Positions 50,601 through 58,447 of a stretch of DNA of 64,000 bases are shown here, in pieces; the stretch's first letter is position 1; every line of letters begins with the position of its first letter. The DNA is from Nyssa sinensis. Taxonomy: Eukaryota > Streptophyta > Magnoliopsida > Cornales > Nyssaceae. The notes below the pieces were generated by a model that was given only the letters and a program-made list of their open reading frames with translations, ran no database searches and was not told the DNA's origin. Location of the stretch: positions 14,425,763-14,489,762 of the forward strand of contig CM018033.1 in the NCBI GenBank assembly GCA_008638375.1. The letters are read 5' to 3'. The translations under genes and the position numbers were made by a program.

Positions 50601-53342
50601 GGCCGTGTAGAGAATATAATAATAAAGTTACATACTCTCAAACAACTTAAGCTTTTAGATGAGTTGGTAATTTAAGAGAAACCATTTGAACAAAAAAAAT
50701 TTAGTGATCCCAATCGTTATCTATTGGACTTTGGGCTGCACTATTCTCTAACATAATCATGCCCTGATGAATGAAATCATCACATATTTCAATATGAATG
50801 TTGAAAGTTATAAAGCTTGTTATGCTCTAATATATTCCCACCAACAGAAATGAATCGGATAACCAAATTCTTAAACATAACCCAAAATGATTCTCTTTTT
50901 CAGGAGGAGGTTTGGTGAGATGGAAGTGATAAACCTAAAAACTTTTGGCAGAGAAAATGGATTCAGGACCAAAAGCCACAATAGTACAGCCACCTTTCTA
51001 AACAAACAATCACCAAATAAAGAAAATACTCACGTCCCATGGCCATCACCATCGAATGGCGAAGCATAGTCCTGAGTTGCATTAAATATTCCTCTGGTTA
51101 TAGCAGATGCTGCAAAATGGCGGGCTCCAATAAGCTTTCTATTGCAGGACCCAGATGGGAATTCTCGAGTGACTTCACAAATGCCAGAAAAGTGCTCAGG
51201 AACTGGATATGGATTTTCAGATATATCATCAGAGAAGCTGGGATGTGTTGGATCAATTCCAGTGTCAATAAATCCAATCACAATTCCTTCTCCAGCAGAC
51301 TCATATCCACCTTCTTGGGCCCATGCCCCTTGGGGTAGGCCAAGGAACTGTGGTGTATGGGTAGTTGCAGTTTTAACTGAGAAATCCAGAACCACATTTG
51401 CCACTTCTCTCCTCCTCGAAAGCTTCTCAGCCTTCAAATTTAACCATCATTACAAGATTGATAACTTATGAAGTATAATTAAATTAAATAAAAGGAGAAG
51501 TTTTCCATAATAATCAAAAACTAAAGTATCTATCTCAATATTTAAATAGTAATGATTGATGCAAGACTAGTGATTAAATAAAAATATTAAAAACTTGATT
51601 CATACCATTAATATTTTCCATAATAATAAAAAACTAAAGTATCTATCTCTATATTTAAATAGTATTGATTGTTGCAAGACTAGTTATTAAATAAAAATAT
51701 TAAAAACTAGACTCATACCATCAATAAATTGAATTAAAACTTTTCATCATTTTTTTGGCGGTATTTCCTATGCTTTGCTGGTAGGGATACTCTCTTTTTC
51801 TTTTCCTTGTGGGGGAAGAAAAAGGAGAAAAAATTCAGAAAATTAGGGAAGAATAAAAGGTGATCTTCGGGTGTTTTGTAAGACTAGTACGTATTAGTAA
51901 ACGATATCTGGCCACTCTTCTTATCATTGTATTCCTTTCTTGGTTGTTGATAGTGGTTACTGTGCCATTCCTTTTTTTTTTTTTTTTTTCCCTAGTAAAT
52001 TAATCCATTCTTCGGCAGTAAATGTTTCCCTAAATTGGGGATTTACCACCTTTAAAAAAAATTCCTCACTTTGAGTTGACATTTGATAGTTCTAGAATTG
52101 ATTCAGTATCATAAAAATATTTTTAATTAAATGTTTTGGTGGTATATATTGAGTTTCTAATTTTTTTGGATAAAGTTTATTAACTAAAGCAGCACCATAC
52201 AATTTTTTTTTTATAATGACGATGATACAAATTAAGTGACGTCACTGACAACATACCTGCTCGGGGGTAACAAGCACAGCAAATCCATTGATCAAGCTGT
52301 GGTAGCTATACAGCTTCAAATACTTCTCTCCTCTCAAAACCCTCCTCAGCAATGAATCATGAACTCGAGCAATATAAGAACTATAGCTCCCATGATTTCT
52401 TGAAATATTCCTATATTAGAAAGCGAAATATCAAAAGCATGATTTACACAGCTAAACTTGTTAAGTTCACAAACTACCTCCAAAAGATCAAAGAATTTGA
52501 ACGAAAAAAAAAAGAACAGAGAGAAAGAGAAGGGAATGTAGAAATAGGAAAAGTATAAACAATAATCGGTTTTAGGCGAATTGGGGAGTAATGATTAAAA
52601 CACTAATAAGAAATTGAAACACAAAAGAGTTCTCAGGTCTATATTACTCTTAATGATATTCACAAAGATTTTGGTGATTGAGAGACAGAGACAGAGACAG
52701 AGAGAGAGATAAAACAAGAATTATACACATGCATCTACAATTCAAGTCTTAGCATTTTTATAACAGACACCTAAATGACTGCATAAACATCACCAGTCAA
52801 AAATATATATATAAAAAAACTGTCAACAAACTAACGTTTTTACATGTAACTAACAAAAAGAATTTCAAATTCTTTACGTAATAATTAGTACTGAATAGAA
52901 AAACCCAACATACTCATTCAGACCCAAATACCAAAACCCCAATTATAATAGTCCATATCTGGAAGAAAAAAAAATAACAGGGTGTAACCATGAAAGGAAA
53001 GCATGATAATTTTATAAAGTGCTGAAAAACGAAAGCAATTAATTTGAGCTGCTTGAAAGATGAAATCCCTTATAAGTTCTAGCACAACCCATATTCAAAG
53101 AATAGAAGTAAAGAAAAACAGTACCTTGGTGTGTCCAGTCTATTCACTGTCCCAGAAGCTCCATCTTTAAAACCATGACTCTTCACTCTCAGCTCATCAT
53201 AGTAATGGGCAGCAGGGGCCTGTTTCAGAGTAATTATATAAACTGCAGCAACTGCATCTGCATTATCCTGACAGGAAGTGTACCCGATAAACAGCCCCAA
53301 ACAAAGCACCACCATTAATTGCAACCCATAAATGCTCTCCAT
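29222..53342 (-). CDS. SBT2: Subtilisin-like serine protease, SBT2 subfamily (10 exons)
   Basis: Secreted serine endopeptidase (S8A subtilase) expected in the cell wall/apoplast. Exons in transcript order: 53342-53125, 52410-52257, 51431-51034, 49894-49799, 44877-44805, 40589-40307, 38355-38027, 37842-37572, 37449-37168, 29643-29222. All introns are GT-AG and every junction keeps frame: 2526 nt, 841 aa, normal for the SBT2 group (about 830-840). Order: signal peptide about 1-24; I9 propeptide about 33-145; catalytic domain with D180 (FIDTGIDPTHP), H255 (DGDGHGTH), oxyanion N362 (QAAGNTGPSP) and S618 (MSGTSMAAPH); PA-type insert about 409-520; Fn3-like tail about 705-841. ATG 53342 is chosen because it directly precedes the hydrophobic signal. 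Nothing suggests a pseudogene. The locus is 24.1 kb because the introns hold transposons. Assignment to SBT2 rather than SBT1 rests on recalled family similarity; the exact orthologue is not resolved. Confidence 0.95.
31031..31275 (+). repeat. Tandem duplication, 139-bp offset, in SBT2 intron 9
   Basis: GGACTTCTTCTAAAAACTAG occurs at 31055 and 31194, followed in both by TCACCATTAATGTGAGG and GTTAGCAAGGAAGAACAAC. It lies in the 7.5-kb intron. Confidence 0.8.
31290..32395. mobile_element. Possible transposon remnant in SBT2 intron 9
   Basis: The segment is bounded by GGGGGCACTTGCACCACC on the left and TTGCCCCCACTAGG on the right, a pairing resembling ends of plant hAT-like elements. No matching target duplication was verified and no ORF remains. 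Low confidence. Confidence 0.3.
32597..32621. repeat. (AT)n microsatellite in SBT2 intron 9
   Basis: About 12 AT units, interrupted once just after. Confidence 0.85.
33001..34115 (+). repeat. Large tandem duplication, 549-bp offset
   Basis: GAGAGTAATAAGGGGACACA occurs at 33015 and 33564. Both copies continue collinearly through AGAAGAAGAGTG, GAAGTACCTTGTCATTG, a hAT-like end (CTATGAAG...) and CTTGAATCATGAATGTTGAT (about 33520 and 34093). Copy 2 has a T26-G19 tract (33630-33674) where copy 1 has GGCAGGGGGGCG. It lies in SBT2 intron 9. Confidence 0.88.
33630..33674. repeat. T26 followed by G19 homopolymers
   Basis: Uninterrupted T run 33630-33655 then G run 33656-33674, only in tandem copy 2. 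It could be genuine slippage or an assembly artefact. Confidence 0.85.
33868..34353. mobile_element. hAT-like element, second family member, about 486 bp
   Basis: Starts (C)TATGAAGCACGAACGC and ends ATATCCGTACTTCTTAG, the same inverted ends as the element at 35217-36317 and collinear with it (TTGGACACAC, GAATCATGAATGTTGATGATT, then TGTCCCTGACGTATCCGTG). The left half is also present in tandem copy 1 (from about 33254). The flanking 8-mers GCGACTGT and GCAGCTAT agree only at 5 of 8. Confidence 0.65.
35217..36317. mobile_element. hAT-like non-autonomous element, 1101 bp, TSD GTTAGGAG
   Basis: TIRs are CTATGAAGCGCAGACATTC on the left and CTAAGAAGTACGGATACGG on the minus strand at the right. A perfect 8-bp duplication GTTAGGAG lies at 35209-35216 and 36318-36325. 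The interior has repeated CGTGTCGGACACG-type motifs and no ORF. About 527 bp of its length is a nested foldback element (35469-35995). Confidence 0.88.
35469..35995. mobile_element. Nested foldback MITE inside the hAT-like element
   Basis: GGAAAAAATGCTAAAAAGTC on the left is inverted at the right (minus strand GGAAAAAATACTAAGAAGTC). The inverted similarity continues through ATTTTCAATC, CACCGTTAAAAA and beyond. The sister copy at 33868-34353 lacks the whole block (CTTTTTCTCAG directly followed by TTTTTTGTTATACAC), an empty-site comparison that confirms insertion. Confidence 0.75.
36588..36860 (-). mobile_element. LINE 3' tail fragment in SBT2 intron 9
   Basis: On the minus strand it has TTTTGTACATGTGGGTTCATC and GGGGGTGCGC before AT-rich sequence. 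This matches the 3' tail of the LINE fragment at 40868-41400 (TTTTTGTACATGGGTTCACC, GGGCGCC). Sense to the subtilase. Confidence 0.5.
36962..36983. repeat. (AT)n microsatellite in SBT2 intron 9
   Basis: Eleven AT units close to exon 9. Confidence 0.85.
37168..37449 (-). CDS. SBT2: SBT2 exon 9: catalytic Ser
   Basis: Residues 608-701 plus one base. EDFAMMSGTSMAAPHVAGLA carries catalytic S618. Further on are ALSTTASLYDKKGG and PFDMGSGFVNATAALDPGL, the standard end of the S8 domain. Donor TTGG|GTAAGTC. The following intron (29644-37167) is 7.5 kb, the longest of the gene. Confidence 0.95.
37572..37842 (-). CDS. SBT2: SBT2 exon 8
   Basis: Residues 518-607 plus one base. Acceptor TTGCAG|ATC. Contains ILLQYYNSSLERD, MYYSARGPDPEDSF, ILKPNLVAPGNFIWAAWSS and SVEFQ, the conserved stretch leading to the catalytic Ser exon. 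Donor CAAG|GTATAT. The intron to exon 9 is only 122 bp. Confidence 0.94.
38027..38355 (-). CDS. SBT2: SBT2 exon 7: PA-type insertion domain
   Basis: Residues 408-517. Starts GTDGDAMYTLVSALHAL, has YVGECQDP and GNLLICSYSIRF, then GVVFYMDPF and MRIPGIIIPSPDDSK. This is the protease-associated domain lying between the catalytic His and Ser in plant subtilases. Acceptor TTCAG|CG; donor AAG|GTGCAG, the weakest donor of the gene but in phase. Confidence 0.92.
40307..40589 (-). CDS. SBT2: SBT2 exon 6: oxyanion-hole Asn
   Basis: Residues 314-407 plus one base. AAQDGVNIISLSI starts the exon after acceptor TTTACAG|G. N362 in VVQAAGNTGPSPKS is the oxyanion-hole Asn. It continues FSPWIFTVGAATHDRLYSN and ends GVGLA at donor GCAC|GTAAGT, phase 1. 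Confidence 0.94.
40868..41400 (-). mobile_element. LINE 3' end (C-terminal RT/zf-RVT part) in SBT2 intron 5
   Basis: The minus strand encodes KMAPHCIIWSLWKERNRR, then IFEGVEFLHRSFKDNM, the hallmark C-terminus of plant L1 ORF2. A 3' UTR with TACATGGGTTCACCCACTC and an A/T-rich end follow. Strongly 5' truncated. Same orientation as the subtilase transcript. Confidence 0.75.
42038..42940 (+). mobile_element. Possible LTR in SBT2 intron 5
   Basis: Starts TGTTACACCCACAGATAC, contains TTCTAGAA-type motifs (42591-42598) and a TATA-like CTATAAATAAGCC at about 42750-42762, and is less AT-rich than the intron. GTATT flanks the block (42033-42037 and 42941-42945), but the right end is CATTG, not CA. 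An alternative end at CCCA (about 42937) would place a PBS-like TTGGTAT next to it. Confidence 0.4.
44805..44877 (-). CDS. SBT2: SBT2 exon 5 (73 nt)
   Basis: A very short exon encoding the last base of His289 and IAVYKALYKSFGGFAADVV-AAIDQ. Acceptor TTATAG|C and donor CAG|GTACAT. It is isolated between introns of 4.9 and 4.2 kb, so it is easily missed by gene predictors, but its phase and sequence fit the subtilase core exactly. Confidence 0.92.
45985..46207 (-). mobile_element. tRNA-derived SINE in SBT2 intron 5'-side neighbour (intron 4-5)
   Basis: In the intron between exons 4 and 5. The minus strand starts CCTGGCATTAGCTTAGCTGG with a perfect A box (TAGCTTAGCTGG), and a B-box-like GGTTCGAGTTA follows about 35 bp later. 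It has a GC-richer body and ends AATCTCACCC plus an A14 tail (T-run 45985-45998). About 220 bp long. No clear target duplication was seen. Confidence 0.7.
46385..47020 (+). repeat. Diverged tandem duplication, about 440-bp offset
   Basis: The blocks GGTGC(T/C)(A/C)CAAGGATGA with GAAGATTAACAAA and, further on, GTTGA(C/G)(T/C)T(G/C)AGT recur at about 46393/46832 and 46527/46992. An old duplication within the SBT2 exon 4-5 intron. Confidence 0.4.
47758..48437. mobile_element. hAT-like non-autonomous element, 680 bp, TSD ATTTGCAC
   Basis: TIRs are CAAGGATCAAAAT on the left and CAATGATCAAAAT on the minus strand at the right, with a perfect 8-bp duplication ATTTGCAC (47750-47757 and 48438-48445). 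Both subterminal regions are packed with CGTTTCC/GGAAACG motifs in both orientations, as expected for transposase binding arrays. The AT-rich core has no ORF. It lies in the SBT2 exon 4-5 intron. Confidence 0.87.
49799..49894 (-). CDS. SBT2: SBT2 exon 4
   Basis: A 96-nt exon. Acceptor TGCAG|G completes Thr257, followed by HTASIAAGNHGIPVVVAG and GMAPRS. Donor TCACA|GTAATT, phase 2. It belongs to the peptidase S8 core directly after the catalytic His. Confidence 0.92.
50430..50677 (+). mobile_element. Miniature LTR retrotransposon (SMART/TRIM class), 248 bp
   Basis: Two 72-bp direct repeats (50430-50501 and 50606-50677) start TGTAGAGAATATAATAATAA; the first ends TTAACA, the second TTAAGA. Directly after the first is a tRNA-Met-type primer binding site TGGTATCAAAGCAGA (50502-50516). 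Before the second is a purine-rich GTGAGAGG tract. The flanks GAAAA (50425-50429) and GAAAC (50678-50682) agree at 4 of 5. The internal domain is only 104 bp. It is in the SBT2 intron between exons 3 and 4. Confidence 0.85.
51034..51431 (-). CDS. SBT2: SBT2 exon 3: end of propeptide, catalytic Asp and His
   Basis: Residues 125-256 plus two bases. It begins AEKLSRRREVANVV (propeptide end). The mature enzyme probably starts near TTHTPQFLGL (148). FIDTGIDPTHP holds catalytic D180 and DGDGHGT holds H255 at the very end. The donor is a strong GGAC|GTGAGTA, so the HGTH motif is split between exons 3 and 4. Confidence 0.95.
51501..51731 (+). repeat. Tandem duplication, 113-bp offset
   Basis: TTTTCCATAATAAT starts at 51501 and 51614. 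Both copies run through AACTAAAGTATCTATCTC, TTTAAATAGTA and GCAAGACTAGT with few differences. It is in the SBT2 intron between exons 2 and 3. Confidence 0.8.
52257..52410 (-). CDS. SBT2: SBT2 exon 2: propeptide
   Basis: Residues 73-124. The acceptor TATAG|G gives NISRNHGSYSSYIARVHDS and then YLKLYSYHSLINGFAVLV, the conserved core of plant subtilase I9 propeptides that chaperones folding and inhibits the zymogen. The exon ends with TPEQ at donor GCAG|GTATGT, phase 0. It has no full-length ORF of its own and was found by frame continuity. Confidence 0.93.
53125..53342 (-). CDS. SBT2: SBT2 exon 1: signal peptide and start of propeptide
   Basis: Encodes residues 1-72 plus two bases of codon 73. 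It starts MESIYGLQLMVVLCLGLF, a hydrophobic secretion signal, then Gln-Asp-rich sequence and VYIITLKQAP, the first strand of the I9 inhibitor propeptide. Donor AAG|GTAC lies at 53125/53124, phase 2. The codon completed in exon 2 is Arg. Confidence 0.92.
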
Positions 53343-54420
53343 TTGGGAACACTAAAAATCAAATTGAATCAAACCAAACCTAACCTAACCCAACCTAACC
53401 AAATATATTCCCAGAAAACAAACACTATTATTCCCCAAAAGAAAGAGAAACAATAAACATCACAAACTCTTCAACAACAAAACCCCATGTCCTCCGTTTT
53501 CAAGCACAACCTTCGATTTCAAGTGGATAGAAGAAACAAGTGTATCAGAGTGAAGCAAACCCACAAAACCAGAGAACCTCTTGCACTAGCTACACAGCTG
53601 TAAAGAGGAGCTCTAAAACCCCATTAAACCTCCGTAGAAAAGGTTAGAAATGGGGCAATGGGTGTTTATTCAAGTGAAAAAAGGAACCCTGTTGTACACT
53701 TGAGAGAGGGAGAGAGAGTGGAAGAAGCAGGTATTAATGGCTGGAGAAGAGAATCTGCATACTTTCTTGGGTGGGGTGCATATGAACGTTTTGTTTAATA
53801 TTGGAAGAAATAAAAAAAAAAAATGGATGAAAATTGAGATGTGGAACGTTTTCTTTTGTTTTTATTCGATTTCCGACTGTTGGGGGTTCACAGGTGTCCT
53901 CTTCCTCTGGTCAGTCCAGCGGTCATATGAAAATAACAAATGCAAAAAATAAAAATCAAAAAATATTATATTTTATATGAATAAAATCCCCCACAAAAGA
54001 ACAGATAACGAAAGAGAACAAAGATCTAGAGAGTGAAATGAGTTGGGAAGGTGTGGTGGGCCTCTGGGAAAATGATGGAGGGCTGATGGGTCACCCTTTT
54101 ATTTCGGCCTTTTCCTTCGTAACGGGGGTTTGTCTTTGGGTTCCAACGTTCCAATTTTTTTTAGGAGGTAGGGCAAAATTCAAAAAAAGTAGTCTCGGAG
54201 TTGCAATTTGCTTTTGCCCGTGAAACCTGTAGAGAGAAAAAGACACAAGGAGGGTAGGATCGGGAGAAACTTGTGGGTGTTTTTTCTGCTAGGATCGGGA
54301 CTCTTGTGAGACGGTGGTGTATTCAGCACTCTAAATTTTAATGCGTCCTGTGTCAGATTAGAGAGGAGAGAGTCTTGCCGGGCATTATGAATGCACCTCC
54401 GGGACTTCTTATGTAACGAC
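53343..54420 (-). promoter_or_regulatory. Putative SBT2 5' leader and proximal promoter
   Basis: No gene is visible here. Reading the minus strand towards ATG 53342 there is a CT-rich patch (about 53700-53720, TCTCTCCCTCTCTC) resembling the Y-patch of plant core promoters, then about 350 nt of leader-like sequence. Close to the ATG is a run of GGTTAGGT-type repeats (about 53370-53395). Three short upstream ORFs (MGF, MGFCC, MFIVSLSFGE) would lie in the leader if transcription starts near the CT patch. The transcription start is not determined; a leader intron cannot be excluded. Confidence 0.4.
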
Positions 54421-55920
54421 CTCCATTTAAATCAATTTTTTTCTAGTCCACGCACTTCAAACTTCTTCTTCTTTCTTTTTTTTCTTTTTTTTTTTTTTTA
54501 AGGATATGAAAAAATATATTATAATTATTAAATGATTTAAAAATTAACAAAAGTATTTAAAATAAATAAAAATTCAATTTTCATACTATTCAATAGTTAA
54601 ACATCATGCCTAAATAATGAGAAGTTAAAGTTTTTGATGTCTTTTCAAGAGTAAAATGATATTTTTTTTTTAAATTAAAATTATGAATATAAAACAAACT
54701 TAAACCCAAAAAAAAAAGATGTAAATAAACATTTTTGCAAAAAGAATTATATAAAATGCTTTATTAAAAAAAAAATTATAAGGTAAAAAGACGTAATTTG
54801 AAAAGACGTCTCTTCTTTAAAATTTTATTAAGAGATGTTTCTTAGTAATTGTAAAATGATTTTAGAAATAAGTTCAAAACAACATTAATATGAGAAATTT
54901 GAATAAAAAGTTTCTTTATTGGTTCAAAAACTCCACACCCATGCTATGAAGTTAGTTTACATATTGTTATATTGAAGTGGATAATGTTACTTTGGTTTGT
55001 TAATTTAAGTTCCCATTTGCCCAATATTCAAATTACAAAAAATTGATCGTAATTTTAAAATGCCCAATCAAATTCAAAAGGAAAAAAAGTCATATTGATT
55101 TTAGCCATTTTGTTATTTTATTTGATTCAATTAAAAATCAGATATATTGATTCTTTTCTTTAAAAAAATTAAATAAGTTTTGGTTTCATAACACTTTCTA
55201 AGTACTTTTTTTTGCTTAAATAAGCAAAAAAACCAGAAGTAGTGTTTGATTAGTTTTAATTTTAGGAGATGATGTCAAATGCACTATTGATTTTTATCTT
55301 TAGATTTTAAGCCCAAAAAAAAAAAAAAAAAACAAATTTGAAAAAGTAGTTTTTCTTTTTAGTGGTATTAAGAACCATTAGTGTACATGAAAATAATTGA
55401 TTTTGTAGCCGTTGGCCTTTATTTTGGTAGTACAAGAGTGTGGTAGGCTTATAAGTTCCAACCTTACCTAATTAAAACAACAAAATGAGCTAAAAAACAA
55501 ATAAATTTCACTAACAAAGCACATCAAACTATCAAAGACAGTCTTGTAAATAATTATTTGCATTAATAAGTTTTTTTGTAAGTGAGAGTAGGTACGTAAT
55601 TGATATACACAGTTCCTACTCTAATTGCCTTGAGTGTGTGTATTTGTGCGTGTACCAAGTGTTACTCTAGCTAATGATGGGGGTGTTGAGAAGGATCCGC
55701 CAATTGTTGACTTTTACATCATTTGTAAAGTTTTCTGCATGATTAAGTTAAGAGTAATATTATCCATTCCAAATCATTTTACCAAACTGTCGTGATTGTT
55801 CATATGTTAAATAATATAATTTTTTAATATATTTAAATATTAATTAATTAAATTTATTTGTACTAAATAATGACGTGTTTACTAGCATCCTAAAGATGTT
55901 TTATTGTCTAGCATAAAGAG
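54421..55920. other. AT-rich intergenic DNA, no gene
   Basis: Long A and T runs; no ORF, terminal repeat or RNA signature was recognised. Confidence 0.45.
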
Positions 55921-55924
55921 ACTG

Positions 55925-56170
55925 TATTTACTTGCACATATCAAAATGTTACATTCATCCGCACATACTAAGATGCTTGCAGTTTACTGGTACTTACACA
56001 TACCAAAAGATTGCATTCACTAGCACCTGAACAGTTGCATTCACTAGCACCTAAACTGCTATATTCACCTGCATATATTAACAAACTGCATTCACCCGAA
56101 CGTACCAAGATACTATATTTACTGACACCTACACATACCAAAATACTACATTTACTAGTATCCGAACAGC
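55925..56170. repeat. Degenerate minisatellite
   Basis: Phrases of the type CACATACCAAAATACTGCATT and CACTAGCACCTGAACA recur about eight times with roughly 28-34 bp spacing. No coding role. A 79-aa minus ORF across it is a by-product of the repeat (recurrent YSILV/SAGECS-like pieces). Confidence 0.6.
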
Positions 56171-56199
56171 AATGTGAGTAGATAAAAAAAATTTGATAA

Positions 56200-57669
56200 A
56201 ATCTCATGATTAAAAAACCAATATTGTTGAATTAAATATGGGCAAATAAAAACCAAAAAAAAAAAAAATCTGATTAATCAAAGTTCCATCCATGTGGAAG
56301 AGCAAAATCCAGTGGAAAAAATGATGGAAATCTGTCGCTGGAATCTAATTCTTCTATGCACTTTATGTGAAATTTCTTCTGAGTTTCATGCCTCCAACAA
56401 ACCAAAGTGGCGGGGCACGTTATAATAATTCCTTTCTCCACCCAACCGTTATAAATGAGTCGTTAAAGAACTCCCTTCACGTTAACACGAGAAAGTGAAC
56501 CTGATTCTACACTCATGAGAATCACTTTCTCTTTTTTGTCTTCAATGATGACCTTTTCTAAAGCACATTGGCCAATGCAGAGTTTGATAATTATTTCCCT
56601 GAAATTTAAGAATGAAAGATAACGGAAAAGATTGGTTTAATTATTTTATTTATCTCGCCCTTTTTTCTTTTCCTTTTTCTTTTTTATGAGTGGCCTTTTT
56701 ATTTTGATTTGAAGTATGAGAGTAAAACTTCCTGTGATGGTATCCGTGCTATGTACAGATGTCAATTAAAAAAAAAAACACATAACACTATTACACGTAC
56801 TTTGATTACAAATTTTAAATTCTACTTAGATTTTATAATTAATATAAAATAATTTAAATGTCTAAAAAATCTTCTGATAAAAATAAATAAAATATCATCA
56901 AACAATCTAAACGCTATACTGAATCCACAATATTTAATAAAGTTAAAAAAAAATATCATATCTACAAAACCTTGAAAACTGAATACATATTATAGACTAA
57001 AATTGCAATGTAAGGTTGTTGAATAATTTTTCTTTCTTAAATATATGTCCTCTCACAAAGGAATCTATGATCATCTTTTTTTGTTTTAAACTCTATTAAT
57101 AATGGGTTTATTTCACGTTCTGCTTCCTCTTAAAGGAGTATTAAATCTAATGCAGCACGTTGGTTTCTTATCATTAAAAATAGTTTGTACTTTGTCATTC
57201 CAGATGAAGGAAGTTTATCAACTATTTTTTTCATTATTTTTTTTCTGTTAGATTTTCATCATATCATTGATATAAACAGAATTTTTTCAACTTTCTTTTA
57301 AACCATATTTATTTATGTACAGGAGTACCTTATCTAAATGACATTTTTATATTCTCATCCCACAATTTTTTTTTTCTAAATGTGAACTATAACGTGGCAA
57401 TATAGGGGTCTCATATCCACCTGAATCAAAAAATTATATGATTTACAATAAATATAACAATGAATAATAATGTCATACAATAAATATAAATAGTATGTTT
57501 TTAGCTTTATTATGATATAATATATACTAAGAACATAATAACATTTTAGATAAGATAATAACAACTTCAAATAATTATTTTAGATAGTAGTTAAATATAT
57601 GATTTTTTGCTCCATCAAAAAAACAAAATTCTTTTTGCAAATTATTCAAGAATGAAATTATATAATTTA
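56200..57669. other. AT-rich intergenic DNA, no gene
   Basis: Nothing recognisable apart from A/T runs. Confidence 0.4.
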
Positions 57670-57674
57670 GATAT

Positions 57675-58283
57675 TGATGCTGCAGTTTTTGGCTCGTCGA
57701 GGGACTTGACCGTCGCTGTGAATAAACCTTGCGAAGAAATAAGATCAGAAAGCCACCGGGGAGGGCTCCGGTGGGTAGCCGCTCCGATGGTTAAATGAGA
57801 TGAAGTAGAAAATCTCACTTGATGTAATAATATCTTTCTTTTTTGTTAATCAAAATCCGATCCTTTATACATACCTTTCTCAGTGTATTTATAGGTTGAT
57901 GGAGCTTTGTTTTTAGTGCCATGCGGTGGAGGCAATTTCATCATGATATCTTTATGTCACTGTTCATCACTGAGTTTACAGCGATGTAGGGCTAGGACTT
58001 AATTTCGTCTTTAGGCAGAGCTAGACTTTGCCGTCTGTCAGGCGGCAGTAATTTCATCATGACGACCTACGTCATAGTTTTTTTGTAAATGGTTGTCACT
58101 ATCATTACGACGTCGGTATTCCGATGTAGTTTGGAAGCGACTTCGGTGGTTTTAAGAAGGAACTTAGATTATTGTTGAATGTGCCGAGATGATCAATTCT
58201 CAGGTATACTTATTTGACAAGTTTGTATAATCCAGGCTAGACACGTGTCAGGTCCCGATTGGGAGTATATTTTTGGTACATCA
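57675..58283. mobile_element. Solo LTR, 609 bp, TSD GATAT
   Basis: The ends are inverted, TGATGCTGCAG at the left and TGATGTACC on the minus strand at the right (plus strand GGTACATCA). An exact 5-bp duplication GATAT lies at 57670-57674 and 58284-58288. It is markedly GC-richer than its surroundings, has a CACGTGTC (G-box-like) motif near 58230-58250 and two related ATTTCATCATGA blocks (about 57937 and 58050). It has no internal domain. A 63-aa ORF inside is not a gene. Confidence 0.8.
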
Positions 58284-58447
58284 GATATCAAGTAATAATT
58301 TCGTTGTGATGAATGTGTCTAAGTATATTAATTTTCTTTGTGATGAAAGATAGTAACACTATCAATAAATATTTTATTGATATTCAACATAATGCCAAAA
58401 AAAAATATTATTATTTACAACACAAAGTTTGAATCATATATTTAATG

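Noticed and set aside
53737..54223. Plus ORFs upstream of SBT2
   Set aside because: No domains; they lie in the probable leader/promoter of the minus-strand gene.
57607..57798. 63-aa plus ORF
   Set aside because: Spans the edge of the solo LTR at 57675; boundaries are those of the transposon, not a gene.
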